Assembly: GCF_037893015.1 (NCBI RefSeq)
Contig: NC_133663.1
Span: forward strand, 225,715,199 to 225,779,198
Origin: Macrotis lagotis
Taxonomy: Eukaryota > Chordata > Mammalia > Peramelemorphia > Peramelidae
Direction of reading: 5' to 3'
DNA: 64,000 bases
Positions 24,939 to 36,082 of this stretch are shown one piece after another. The notes under the pieces are model-generated. The model had not been told where the DNA came from. It did not search any database and was given only the letters and a program-made list of their open reading frames with translations. Position 1 is the stretch's first letter; each line of letters starts with the position of its first letter. Position numbers and translations under genes: made by a program.

Positions 24939-24982
<44 letters not shown>
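24939..24982. repeat. (TG)n microsatellite
   Basis: 22 uninterrupted TG units about 100 bp from the CpG island. Confidence 0.98.
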
Positions 24983-24983
<1 letters not shown>

Positions 24984-25200
24984 CACACTGTCAACACTCA
25001 AAATAGTGCCTTGCCCCCAACAGACACTTGAAGGTGGGAATTAAACATAAAGGAGAGGGGAGGAGAAATGTTCTGCAAGGGTCGGCCACAGGCTCCGATA
25101 GGTGGCGCTGTCACCGCCCTCCGGCTCTGCTCCTCCTGTCGGGATCCAAGGAGAAAAGGGGAGGGGTGAGGGGGAAGGGAAGAAGCTGGGGCCGCGCCCC

Positions 25201-25252
25201 TCCCCCCGCCCCAGCTCGGCCGCCCCTCCCCCCGCCCCAGCTCGGCCGCCCA
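25201..25252. repeat. 26-bp tandem duplication carrying a GC box
   Basis: Two adjacent near-exact copies of a 26-bp unit (25201-25226 and 25227-25252). Each contains CCCCGCCCC-like and CTCGGCCGCC sequence, so a likely Sp-factor site is doubled within the CpG island. Confidence 0.8.
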
Positions 25253-25282
25253 GTCACCTGCGCCCTTTTTCCAAACCGTTAC

Positions 25283-25400
25283 CTCGCGCTCCTCCGGCGC
25301 GTGCTCGCGCTCCGGGGCGCTCCCTTCCCTAACAGCAGGCGCGCCCCCGCCGCGCAGCCGTCGCCATCTTGGCGGCCGCCGCCCCTTTCCCGCCCTCCGC
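25283..25400 (-). other. CA5B: Candidate non-coding first exon of CA5B
   Basis: On the minus strand a donor-like GCGAG|GTAACGG ends at 25283, and the YY1-type site lies about 80 bp upstream of it. A second donor-like GCAG|GTGACT lies near 25256. The 5' end is a guess. Only transcript data can fix the exon. Confidence 0.3.
25363..25373 (-). promoter_or_regulatory. YY1-type site in the CpG island
   Basis: On the minus strand the sequence reads GCCAAGATGGC, containing the AAGATGGC core of YY1 sites that often sit just downstream of the start of housekeeping genes. Its orientation favours minus-strand transcription, in agreement with CA5B. Confidence 0.5.
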
Positions 25401-25589
25401 GCGCGGCGCCACGCCCCGCCTCCTCCTCCGCCTATGGGCACGCGCCGCGGGGGCGCGCCTGGGCGGGCGCGCGGGGGCCGCGGGGGCCGCGGGCGCGCGC
25501 GGGGCCGTGAGGCCGGACCTCTAATGGGCACTCCGTGGAAATCACTTCAAGTGTAATTAAATCTCACGGCGGCCCTGCCGACCGTATTT

Positions 25590-25680
25590 TGGACAGAAGG
25601 GGAAACTGAGGACCAAGCCTACGGCCCAAGGCCCCCTCAGGACGTGAGGAGGTGGGATCTGAAGCCAGGCCTTCCCCCTG
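25590..25680 (-). mobile_element. GC-rich MIR relic within the CpG island
   Basis: ttttggacagaaggggaaac, then tgaggaccaagcctacggcc, caaggccccctcagg and gatctgaagccaggc follow the antisense MIR core. The GC-rich context has altered many positions. Confidence 0.5.
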
Positions 25681-25914
25681 GGGGCCCGCGGGTGAGGAGC
25701 TCCGTGTGCTGCCTCGCCCCCCGGGCTTTTCCTCGGAGGAATTGGCAGAGGGATGCCCGCTGCCTGGGCCAGTCGGGGCCACCACCCGGACCAGCCCCCA
25801 AGGCGGTCATGCGGCATCCTCGGGCTGCCCGCAGCCCCGTTCGGGCCTATTCTTTCCTGGAAGTGTCCCGTCCCAAAATTAACTTTGTGTTTCCTTTCAT
25901 TAAGAAGTCTGAAT

Positions 25915-26102
25915 CCCAGCATCCCTCTGGCCCTTAATTTTTATTTTTTTTCCTCTCCCCTTAATCGCTCATGCGGGTCTATATTTTTTTTGGGGGGGGG
26001 GGGCATTATGTTTACTCCTAAACAAGAATATTTTAGTAATGTGTTAAAAAAGCATTATTTGTACAAAATAAGAATAAATAAATAAATTTTTTTTTTTAAA
26101 AA
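25915..26102 (+). mobile_element. 5'-truncated 3' end of the composite element family
   Basis: This 188-bp insertion is flanked by the exact 13-bp duplication aagaagtctgaat (25902-25914 and 26103-26115). Its second half (atgtttactcctaaacaaga, then tttgtacaaaataagaataa) matches the 3' terminal 150 bp of the element at 44412-47612. It lies directly beside the CpG island and includes a run of about 12 G. Confidence 0.75.
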
Positions 26103-26242
26103 AAGAAGTCTGAATACACAAAAAAGAAAAAAAAATATGGTGGGACCTTCTCTCCAGCCAAAAAAGGGGCAAAGCCTCCAGTAGAGATGCTTTCTTGAAA
26201 CCTCCTAAGGGATAAATAAACATTTTTTTTCATGAAACTCTA

Positions 26243-26366
26243 GGGACCACATAGTAATAGCTGTATACATGCAATAGTAACAAACCTGTCTGAGGGACTA
26301 CATGGTTATAGTTGTATGCATGCAATAATAATACTATTTAGCACTGGATAGTAACAAACCTATGAT
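26243..26366. repeat. Imperfect direct repeat
   Basis: Unit 1 (26243-26293) and unit 2 (26294-26366) both read ggga(c/t)(c)acat, tatgcatgcaat-like sequence and taacaaacct. Unit 2 has about 24 extra bases. Confidence 0.75.
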
Positions 26367-26462
26367 TTCATTAAGAACTCCCAGGTAAGGAAAATACCAA
26401 TACAGAACAGCATTTTTTCTGCACCTGTGTAAACTTAAATCAGAATTTTTCAATTTTATGGG

Positions 26463-26464
<2 letters not shown>

Positions 26465-26505
<41 letters not shown>
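26465..26505. repeat. (TG)n microsatellite
   Basis: About 20 GT/TG units preceded by a short G-run, on the other side of the CpG island from 24939-24982. Confidence 0.98.
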
Positions 26506-26506
<1 letters not shown>

Positions 26507-26554
26507 TTTATTCTGGTGAAAACTTTGGAGCCCTTCTCAGGATAATGTTTTTAT

Positions 26555-26670
26555 TATTTTAGGAGACATTTAAGTGACTTGACCAGGGTCACACATCTGA
26601 GGCTAGATTTGAACCTGGTTGGTTCCTGCTGACTCCAAAATCAGTGATCTTGTACCATCTTAGGTGTCCC
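26555..26670 (-). mobile_element. CORE-SINE relic
   Basis: ttaagtgacttgaccagggt, cacacatctgaggctagatt and tgctgactccaaaatcag. Confidence 0.6.
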
Positions 26671-26957
26671 TTATGGTTTTCTAAAATAAAAATAGAAAGG
26701 AAATCAAAGGTTAGTGAAACTAAAGATATAAATTTTATTTTTCCCCATCCAAGGTTTCAGACATTTTTATTTTTGTATGCACACAAAAAAAAAGATATTT
26801 GGTGGTTAGTGGACACCAGGTTAAGAACCTCTGTCTTGTAGCGTTGGTTAGTGCTAGAAGTTTGTATCAGAGGCAGGACTTGAATTTAGGTCTTTCTGAC
26901 TTCAAAGTTATTCCTCCATCTACTAAACCAGGCTTCTACTTAATGCATTTCATATCA

Positions 26958-27145
26958 CTTGTTGAGTCATTTTCAGTCACATCTGACTTTTTGTGACCCC
27001 ATTTGGCAGAGATACTGGAATGGTTTTCATTTATTTCTCTAGCTCATTTTACAGATGAGGAAACTGAGGCAAACAGGGCTAAGTGATTGCCCAGGTTCAC
27101 ACAGCTAGTACGTATCTGAGGTCAGGTTTGAACTCAGGAAATGTT
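26958..27145 (+). mobile_element. Mar1-like SINE, 3' part lost
   Basis: Reads gttgagtcattttcagtcac, then tttttgtgaccccatttggc, then gaggaaactgaggcaaacag, and stops after tgaactcaggaaatg. Same family as 6412-6640. Confidence 0.8.
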
Positions 27146-28904
27146 AAAAACTCAATTTAAATATATCACCTTAAAAAAATGATGTCACTCCCAAACTCCC
27201 TAAACGATTCTAGCTAAATTTGTCACCTGTCTGATTTTGACCTGAACACTTTTGGAATTCAAAAATAGAATTTCATTTAGCTTGTCAAACTTTTTTGTTG
27301 TCAAGAAATTAGATGGAAAAAAAACACCAAAATAGATATTATATGATTTTTTTTGAGATGTCCCAGTTTGTTTTGTCCATTACAGAAACCTTTACTGCTA
27401 TCATCACTATGGACTTTCCCCATCACTCTCTGATTTTGATGGAAATAGGAAAGTGACAGCATTCTTGTGTGAAATGAGAGACTAATAAACTCCCTTCTTC
27501 CCTGTTCCCATTAATAGCCTTTTAAGGTAGTATGTTTTCCTGAAGTGTCATCATGTTCAGTAATATGAAACACTCAATAAATTTGACCAGACCTTCATTT
27601 TACTCTCCATTTAAAAAAATCTAGGATTTCTCCCCCATAACAGATTAATCCTAATTAGAGTTCCAAGGTAACATATCAGATTCTTTCACTTCTATCTTCA
27701 AAATCTTGAATTAAATGTAGAAAATAGAAATTCTCCATCAGAAAATTTACTACATTGACAATAGTCTTGAGGTCTTCCCTCACTAACAGAATGATTCAAC
27801 AGTAAATGCTTGGCAACAAAAAAGTGACATGAAAGGTACAAAATACATCCTTTTCAAGTTACTAAGTAAATACTTGACTACAAAGTAAGACAGCCCAGTA
27901 TCAGAAGCCTTAGCATATTCTTGCTCTTCCTATCAGATTTATGTTTTATTGGCTTTAAGACATAGATTAAGAAAGTATATATTTACCCTTTTGAGAAATA
28001 TTTGTTCCTTAAATTTAACTTAGTTAATTGAATATCGGTAAAAATTACATTTTCATAGTTTGCCAGAGTTAATTTTTAGTTCCAAGTAGTAGAGATTAAC
28101 TTCTGCAGAAGAAATGTTAACTTGTGAAAAATAAAAGTCAATGTTCATAATGATCATGGCTATTAATTAACTTAAAAAATTTGATGATTCTCTTTGACTA
28201 TCCTGGTTTCATAAGACTTTCCCCTTCTAAATAGAGGGCATAGGTATGAGAGAAAAGTTTAAAATTTTCCAGTATTAAAAATCTTCGTTTACCACAGAGA
28301 ATCATGGTTATTTTTTCTTAAATTACAAAATACTGAATACTCAGATTCACTTTTCATGAAATTCTTAGAACACAGCTTAAGGGAAGGCTATATTTTAGAT
28401 ATTTCTTTCTTGGAATATACTATAGAAAATCCATTTTGGAAAATGTGAGTTACAACATCAAATAAGTACACATATTTATTGAATCTCCTACGATAAAATG
28501 GTATCATAGAAACATAGCCTGATGATATATGCCAAGCAATCATTATCATGTTTGACTTAAAAAGGAGGAAATTTATACCAAACAACCATTTAAATTGTGA
28601 CTTGTGTTTTGCAAGATTTTTAAGCTAGAAGTAAATTTATATAAAGTCACAAATACAGCATGTGTAACAAACTGAATGTATTAACTAGGCCAAAATAAAG
28701 ATACATGAGAAACTGGAAAAAAATAATTAAATATATGAAGAAATATGCAAAAAGAACCACAATAATCTTAAGAAAAATCAATATTGAAAGTCAGCTGAAT
28801 TCAGATTAAGTTCAGTAACTAAATTTGGTCTCCCCAAAATACTTAATTAAACATTCCACCTCTTTTAGAAAAGTAGTAGGCTATGGATGAAGAATTAAAC
28901 AAAT

Positions 28905-29115
28905 GAAAGAAAAAAAGGAAGAAAGAAAGAGAAGGAAGTAATGAAGGAGAATTGAAAGGCAGGAAGGAAAAAAGGAAGAAGAGTTGAAAAGGAGAAGTGA
29001 AAGAAAAGAAAAAAATGAAAAAAGAAGGAATAAGAGGTGGAAAGAAAGCAGAGGAGGGGTAGAAGAAAAAAGGAAAGAAGGAAGGCAGGAAGGGGAAGGG
29101 GAAAAAAGGAAGTAG
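28905..29115. repeat. Purine tract (GGAA/GAAA-rich)
   Basis: About 210 bp almost entirely of purines on the plus strand, with irregular gaagg and gaaag units. Open frames on the other strand (Phe/Pro/Ser-rich) are artefacts of this composition. Confidence 0.95.
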
Positions 29116-29144
29116 AGAGATAAGCATTTAAGAACCTAGGCACT

Positions 29145-29330
29145 TTATAAATATCTCATTTAATTCTAACAGTATTGGCAAGCTAGGGCTATTATGAGAC
29201 CCACTATACAGTTGAGAAAACTGAAGTAAGCGGTAGTAATATGATTTGGTCAGGGCCGCACAACTGGCAAATGTCTGAGGTTGGATTTGAAGTTGTACTT
29301 CTGCCTAGAGACCCAGCATTCTACTACAAT
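29145..29330 (-). mobile_element. MIR
   Basis: tatctcatttaattctaaca, cagttgagaaaactgaagta and ggtcagggccgcacaactgg in antisense order. Confidence 0.65.
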
Positions 29331-29989
29331 ATCTAATTTCTTGTAAAATGCTATGAGAAACTATATTGGTCAGATTTTTCTGTTTTATTATTGTTCCCTA
29401 TCACATTGGGCTTCTACTTTGTATTTATTTTATTTCTAATATGGACTCTGTAAACTTTTCTTAATTCTTCACCATGAAGTGAATCAATATGAATTAAACC
29501 TATTTTTCAGGTAGGACAATAGTTTGAACTAATTAGGGTAGTGTTATTTTTCTCAGAGTGTTGTCATTTCAACAATTGAGCAGATAGTTGAAGATGATTT
29601 GATCAGTTTAGAGAATTGTGTGACTGATGAATCAGAGGAAGTAATAATTCTAGAAGCTGTTCTCTTAACACTGGAATTGTAGGAAAATTTCAATGACCAA
29701 AGTCCTATGGCCTAGATCTCCTTTGGTGTGGAAAAGCCATTTCAGTAGTTACTAGAGGAATAAGTACATTTTTTGTTGAACACAAATTCACAGTAGAGTG
29801 ATAGCATCCAATTACCACCTTCCAGGTTAGCTAGAATTATCAGTAATTCAGCAGACTTACTAACAATAAGAGCAAAAAGAGGAGAAAACTCAATGGATTC
29901 AACTAAGGAAATGGAAGAGTTATTAAAAAATATAAGTTAAGGTCCTTTGGGGAAGAGAGAAACATTAATGGGGAGAGGAGCTTTCAAGG

Positions 29990-30330
29990 TGTTTGGTATG
30001 GTCATCAGGCACCTACTATGTGCCAGACATATGTGGATACATAGAAGGATAAAAAAAACATTTCTTATTCTTAAGGAATTGATAGTCTGATGGGGAAGAC
30101 AAGCTGAAACAACACGAAGTAGAAACAAAATATAGGGAGAATAAATTAGTGATGAGCCCAGAGGCAAGGCACTGCCATGAAGTGTGTTGGGAGAATTCTT
30201 GTAGAACTTGGGATTTTAGGAGGATCTTAAAGGAAACCAAGAGAGGGAAATGATGATGAAGACAATAACAGGCATGAGGGACAGATATCTGATCTGACCC
30301 TGGTGAAAATAGGCTGTGAGTGATAGGACG
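29990..30330 (+). mobile_element. Fragment of a long ancient interspersed repeat
   Basis: gcacctactatgtgccagac, then aaggaattgatagtctgatg and acttgggattttaggaggat match the 5' half of the copy at 62265. Confidence 0.45.
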
Positions 30331-30577
30331 GAGTGAAAGTCTTTGTCCTGTGAAAATCTCTGTCCTGTGTTTGACCAGGTGTAGTTTAAACTTCTCCAGA
30401 GTTCTAGCAATCAGCCCAGGCAGAAAACAGGCTTGGCTTCATAGGATTTACTGCACCAAAGGAAAAAAATGGGGAAGTGGGACTTGATAAAGAGAGAATT
30501 TGTGCTAGTATTATAATTATAAAGAAAAAGTCCTTATGGAAAATAGATTGGGCACTGTGACCCCATATACATTTTTT

Positions 30578-30770
30578 TCACCATTTTTATGATAATTTTT
30601 CCAGCTACATGCAATGGTAGTTTTCAACAGTCTTTTTTTTTTTTGCAAGGTTTTGAGTTTCACATTGTTCTCCCTCCCTGATTCCTTCCTTCCCCCTCCC
30701 CCTGAAAAACATGCTAAACATGGATTCATATTAATCATGTTGCATCACATAATTTTAAGTGAGAAAATGG
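30578..30770 (-). mobile_element. Old L1 3' end fragment
   Basis: Contains ttccagctacatgcaatggt, then cattgttctccctccctgat and catattaatcatgttgc. These are landmarks of the antisense 3' UTR of an older marsupial L1 subfamily, also seen at 52500-52660. Confidence 0.6.
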
Positions 30771-31624
30771 GGTGGCCTCCACAGTGATACTTCACCAAAA
30801 GAAGATTAGAGAATTTTTGAAACTGAGCAATAAGTTTTGTCATTTATAGTCTTGGAGAGTTACCTTGGAGAACTGAAACATTAAATGACTTTTGCAAGTG
30901 ATCACGCTGATCACACAGTCAGCTATTTTGTGTGAGAAGCAGGACAATTAGTGCTCATCTCTCCTAACCCAGAGACGGCACACTGTCTGCTACAGCTTGC
31001 TGCTATGATCACTTAATTGCAGAAAAATGTCATATATGTCTCCCCTAGGGCTTTTAGTATGTCTGTAAAAGGACATATTGTATGAGTCAAAAGAAAACTG
31101 TACAGGTTATCCAGCTCTTATAAACTTAGATTTTGTTTACCTAAGCAGGGAGCAAATCAATAAATGTATGCTGAGAAAATGCTTTTCTGGTTGGCATAGA
31201 GTAGACAACAAATAGAAATAGGAGGATCAATAAGCTTTTCTCTGCTTCAGGACCCAGGTTTTTTTTTGTTAATCATTTAAATAATATATCATCTCAGTCA
31301 TTAGGAACATATGTGCCCTCAGGCAATTCTTTGGACAGTGAAAAGATGAACTGAATGTCCTCTGAGAACACTTCCAGTCAGAATCTTATGATTTTATAAT
31401 GATACTGATTATTATCACCATCAGCACTTAGAGTTTCATTGAAATTGCTTTCTTCAGCATTATTATTATAATTATCTACTATTTCCTAACCTCTCAAAAG
31501 TGCAATAAAAACATCCTCACTGGTCCTGGATTCAGAAGAACTGGTTTCATATCCTGCCAGTCATGCTTACTACTTGTTAGACCTTGGGAAAGTTCCTTAT
31601 TCCACAGGTTTGTTTCCTCACTTA

Positions 31625-31852
31625 TCACTTTCTAGCTGTGTGATCTTGGGCAATTCATTTAATCCTAATTGCCTTGCATCCAGGGCCATCTCCAATCATT
31701 CTGATTCCTACCTGGCCACTGATCCCAGATGGCTCCAGAGGAGAATATGAGGTTGGAGACAGCACAGCACCCCCTCACTCAAATCCAATTCATGTGCTTG
31801 TCACGGCATCACCTTCCTGATATCATGATCGTCTTCAAGAATGAAGAACAAA
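31625..31852 (-). mobile_element. Two-module composite SINE
   Basis: Minus-strand copy: CORE part ctagctgtgtgatcttgggc, then ggccatctccaatcattctg, ggccactgatcccagatggc and atcatgatcgtcttcaagaa. Confidence 0.7.
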
Positions 31853-32659
31853 TGTCTAAGATGAGGAGGAATTAGATTTATCTATAACCCCAAACCTTCC
31901 ATTTCTCAAGCCATTTATCTCTCAATCCCTTGCAATATAAAATAAGACACTACTCAAATAAAACTGCTCTCTAAAAAATATTACTAACAATCCCTAAATC
32001 TATAAAAATATGGCTTATGATTTCTCTCCTGACCTTTATGAGTCAATTATCCCACATTGCTAGAAATTATTCAAATAGCCAGCTATAAGGCCTATCTTCT
32101 AGGCTCTAGTGACTTAAACTGGAATATAAAGAAGGAGCTCAGTGTTAATCAACAAGCTTCCCCCCACCCCCAGAAATATTTACTATGAGGACATCTTCAA
32201 GCCAAGAAATACAAGAATCTCCCCACCATCACTATCTGCTTTGAGGATACTCCCCAATGCTTTCTCAGTCTCTAGGGAGGAGAGATCAAACTTAAAGCAG
32301 TTTTCATAGCATGTTTACTCAATTCTCTTTCAAGTGTGTCATAGCATTGGATAAGTCTATGTCTTTGGAAACACCGGGCTGGATCAAGTCCTTCCCATCT
32401 GACTTCTTTCAGTCCTTACCATCTGATTTCTAACCAAACTTTTTTTTTTTATGGACTACAGATCCTACACTTCTAAAGGCAAATTCTCTTAATCTTAAAA
32501 AGCTCACAAGATCATCCCACCCACTTTGCTTAATTCATTAGAGACAGAAGCGATAGTTAACCCTGTATTCATAAACCCTAGTAGGGATATAAAAGCTTTG
32601 CCCAAGAGTACACAGTCAGACATGACTGATGACCCCTTAACAAGTATATTAAATTTGTA

Positions 32660-33900
32660 TTCTAATATTGCGGTGGGCAAAATATAGAAAAGTCCTTACC
32701 CTCAAACAGCTCACATCCTATTGAGAGAAACAAGTATAAAAATAAATAGAATAAGTGTTAAAGAGAATAAATATAAATGAACACAAACTAGTTTAATAGA
32801 AGGTAGTCTGTGAAAAAGGGAACTATTAATTGGGAAAATCATAGAAGGCTTTAGGTAGAAGATGGTGCTAAGGGAGTCAGTGAATATATTTTAGAAGAAA
32901 AATGAGTTCTGTTTGGGACATGTTGAATTTGAGATGCCTAAGGGACATTCAGTTGGATAGGTCCAGTAGAAATCTGGTGATGTAGGACTGCAGCTTAGTA
33001 AGACAATTTGTGGCTTACCATCTGATATTATACATATGTATTATATTATATACACATATTGTATATATGTATAATATGTATCTATAATAACCTGATATAT
33101 AATCTAATGTTATAATCTAACAAGAGAGAGAATCAAGAAAGTGAAGATAGCCCAGCATAATCTTGGGATATATCCAGGTTGATACATGTGATAAGGATTT
33201 TAAAATAGATTGTCAAGGTGTTTTGAGTTGAAAAGACGGAGAAAACAGTGAACCCATAGCAAATAGTTCCAATTTTATCATTAAAGTAAGGGCAATGTTC
33301 TCAACTGAGAGAGTGGATGGGAAATGTGGGAAGATGTGGGAAGCTTGAGAAGAGATGATTTGGAACAATTTCTCAGAGGAGTAGCCTAGGAATCAATTAA
33401 GGAGAAATTGTTTTGTGTTGTGCTTCAGTGAGAATCCAATTGAGATAATATAAAATTTTAGTGTATTCACTCAACTTGGTTATGATTTCCTTTAACTGAT
33501 CTCTAGCACATGAGATACTGCAAGAGGCAGATTGTGGAAGTAATTTAGGATTTGAATTTTGCAAGGGATAAGTAGAGATAAGATTAGGGATTGAGAATAG
33601 AAGTCAATGAATAGAAGACAAATTAAATTGGGTAACTAAATCAAGATAGGGAAAGAAATTAAAATAAATCAGAATAGTAGTAATAGACTGAGAAAGTTTT
33701 TGGTATAAAGGAATTAGAGATCATAACAAGAACAAAGAATAAGTTTAAGGAGAAGTCAGCTATATGGGGAAATGGAATAACAGTTAATTGTACTTGTGAC
33801 AAATGTTGAAATTCACTGCATGACTATATGTGTGACTGAACAGAGTGGAAGACAACTAATGCAGGTGGCTTTTTATACAACTTTATCTTTGAAAGGGAAG
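32660..33900 (+). mobile_element. Long ancient interspersed repeat
   Basis: Starts with taccctcaaacagctcacat and cctattgagagaaacaagta. Later it has gtttgggacatgttgaattt and gagatgcctaagggacattc. It follows the order of the copy at 62265 with gaps, and two short AT-rich expansions interrupt it. Confidence 0.45.
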
Positions 33901-34031
33901 AAATAATAAAGGACAATAACTTGAAATTATGGTAGGATCAAGAAAGGGATTTTTTAAGGATGAGGGCATGTCTGGACATGTTTGTAAACAGAAGGGAAGA
34001 AATCACTGGATAAATATATGTTGAAATTAAG

Positions 34032-36082
34032 GAGAAAGGAGCCAAGATGACAGAGCAAAGCTAGGAAGTTACCTAAACTTTTCCAAATTTTCCTCTGAAA
34101 CAACTTAAATGAAGCCTCTAAGCAGACTGTGGAACAACAGAACTCACAGAAAAGATGGAGTGAAAAAAATCTTTCAGTTCAAGATATTTTGAAAGAACTT
34201 CAGGAAAAGGGGAGTGCAGCCCCAACAGAGGCAAGGAGTGGGAAAGCCAGTAGAAGGCTCTTAACCACAGTTCAGAGAGGTAATTAAGGACCCTAAGTCC
34301 TGGGTAGGCAGACCAATGGTGCATCAGGGCAGCAGTGAGGGCCCCCAACTCCAGGGCAAAAGGCATAGGACTGTGTTAGGCTACCCTTGTGTAGGGAGCA
34401 ATGTGCCAGTAACTGAGGCCCCAGTGAGGAAAGCCAGTGATCAGACCCTTGTGGCCCCTTGTCCCTAAGAGCAGAACTCAACTTTTAAAATGAGAAAAAA
34501 AAGAAAAAGGGCTCTAATCATAGAAAGCTACTATGGTGACAGAGAAAATTAAAACATGATCTCAGAAGAGGGAAGCAGTAGCAAAATGCTTATATGTGAA
34601 ACCTCAGATGGTGTTAAGAATTTCTCTAAAGTACAAAGAATCCTCTTGGAAGAGCTCAAAAAGGATTTTAAAAACCAAGATAAGAGAGGCAGAAGAAAAA
34701 TTGGGAAAGAAAAGAGTTATGCAAGAGAATTGGGTTGAGAAAAATCAACATCTTGAAAAAGGAAGAACAAAAATTGACTGAAAAAAATACCTTCAAAATA
34801 GATTGGCCAGGGGCAGCTAGGTGGCACAGTGGATAAAGCACCAGCCCTGGAGTCAAGAGTGCCTGGGTTCAAATCTGGTCTCAGATACTTAATAATTACT
34901 TAGCTATGTGGCCTCGGGCAAGCCACTTAACCCCATTTGCCTTGCAAAAACCTAAAAAAGCCCATAGAATTGGCCAAATAGAAAAGGAGATATAAAAGCT
35001 AACTGGAGAAAATAAATCCTTAACAGTTAGAATTAGATAAGTAGAAATTAATGACTATATAAATTATACTTCAAGAATCCATCAAGCAAAATCAAAAGAC
35101 TGGAAAAATAGAAGAAAATATAAAGTACCTCATAAAAAAAACAACTGACCTGAAAAATAGATCCAAGAGAAATAATTTAAGAATTATTAGACTACTTGAA
35201 AGCCATGATCAAAAAAATAGCCTGGGCAATATCTTTCAAGAAATTATCAAGGAAAACTGCCACAATATACTAGAATGAGGGTAAAATAATCCTTGAAAGA
35301 ATTTCCCAATCACCTCCTAAAAAAAGAAACCAAAATAAAGTATCAATTATTCAAAACTATTTGGTACTGGTTTAGAAATATAGTAGTGGATCTGTGGAAC
35401 AGATAAGATACAAAAGAAACAGAAGTAAATGACTAATAGTCTACTGTTTGATAAACTAAAGATTCCAGCTTTTGGGATAAAAAAAATCACTATTTGACTA
35501 GGAAAACAAGAAAATAGTATTGCAGAAACTAGGCATAGAACAATACCTCACACCATATTCAAACACAACTTCGAAGTGGATACATGATTTACACATAAAG
35601 GGTGATACCATAAACCAATTAGAAGGGTTGTTTGCCTGTGAAATGTATGAAGAGAAGAATTTATGACCAAAGAGAATAGAGAGCACTGCAAAATTCAAAA
35701 TGGATAATTTTGATTACATTAAATTGAAAAGTTTTTTCACAAACAAAACCAGTGCAACCAAGATTAGAAGGAAAGCAGAAAGATGGGAAACAATTTTTAC
35801 CACCAGTGTTTCTGATAAGGACCTCATTTCTAAACTATTGAGAGAACTGAGTCAAAACAGAAGAACGCAAGTCATTCCACTATTGGTAAATGTTTCAAAG
35901 GCTATGAAGAAATTAAAGCTATTTATAGACATATGAAAAAAGCACTCTAAACCACTATTAGAGAAATGCAAATTAAAACGACTTTGATGTACCACCTTAT
36001 ACATAATCAGATGGGCTAATATGACGGAAAAGGGAAATGATCACTGTTGTAGGGGATATGGGAAAACTGGGACACTAGTGCC
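34032..36082 (+). mobile_element. Plus-strand L1 with most of ORF2 deleted
   Basis: It starts with aggagccaagatgacagagc, a decayed L1 5' terminus. A 5' UTR follows, then ORF1 (about 34555-35365, with a SINE inside). It then jumps near 35365 directly to the ORF2 C-terminal region (ttggtactggtttagaaata, then WETIFTTSVSDKDLISKLLR). It stops at 36082 where the minus-strand L1 begins, head-on. About 3 kb of ORF2, including endonuclease and RT, is absent. Confidence 0.75.
34809..34963 (+). mobile_element. WSINE inserted in plus-strand L1 ORF1
   Basis: Starts ggggcagctaggtggcacag. The flanks atagattggcc and atagaattggcc are the duplicated L1 target. Confidence 0.92.

Larger units (their letters stand above)
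11946..25282 (-). other. CA5B: 5' UTR and 5' intron region of CA5B
   Basis: This lies between the start-codon exon and the CpG island taken to be the CA5B promoter, and is inferred to be mainly a 5' intron. No coding exon is recognised. It contains SINEs, old repeats, an LTR-like fossil, a short L1 fragment, a 197-bp sequence present twice and a DNA transposon relic, listed separately. The stretches 12000-13150, 15640-17500, 20730-22700 and 24370-24930 show no recognisable gene. Undetected non-coding 5' exons are possible. Confidence 0.55.
25080..25880. promoter_or_regulatory. CA5B: CpG island, probable CA5B promoter
   Basis: This is the only strongly GC-rich, CpG-dense segment in an otherwise AT-rich window. 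Density is highest at 25185-25510, with many GCGC and CCGCCC boxes. It lies upstream of the minus-strand CA5B coding exons. The minus strand carries a YY1-type site and splice-donor-like sequences in the right order for a non-coding first exon. Long open frames on both strands are the usual by-product of high GC content and show no protein family. It could also drive a divergent plus-strand transcript, of which there is no direct sign. Confidence 0.85.

Noticed and set aside
24998-25531. Long Arg/Pro/Ala/Gly-rich open frames on both strands (up to 177 codons)
   Set aside because: They lie in the CpG island, overlap each other on both strands, show no domain, and follow directly from GC-rich composition with few stops.
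25557-25937. Further 73-121 codon frames beside the CpG island
   Set aside because: Same composition effect, and the region includes a MIR relic. No family or splice context supports coding.
28843-29143. Phe/Pro/Ser-rich frames on the minus strand
   Set aside because: They are translations of the purine tract, not genes.
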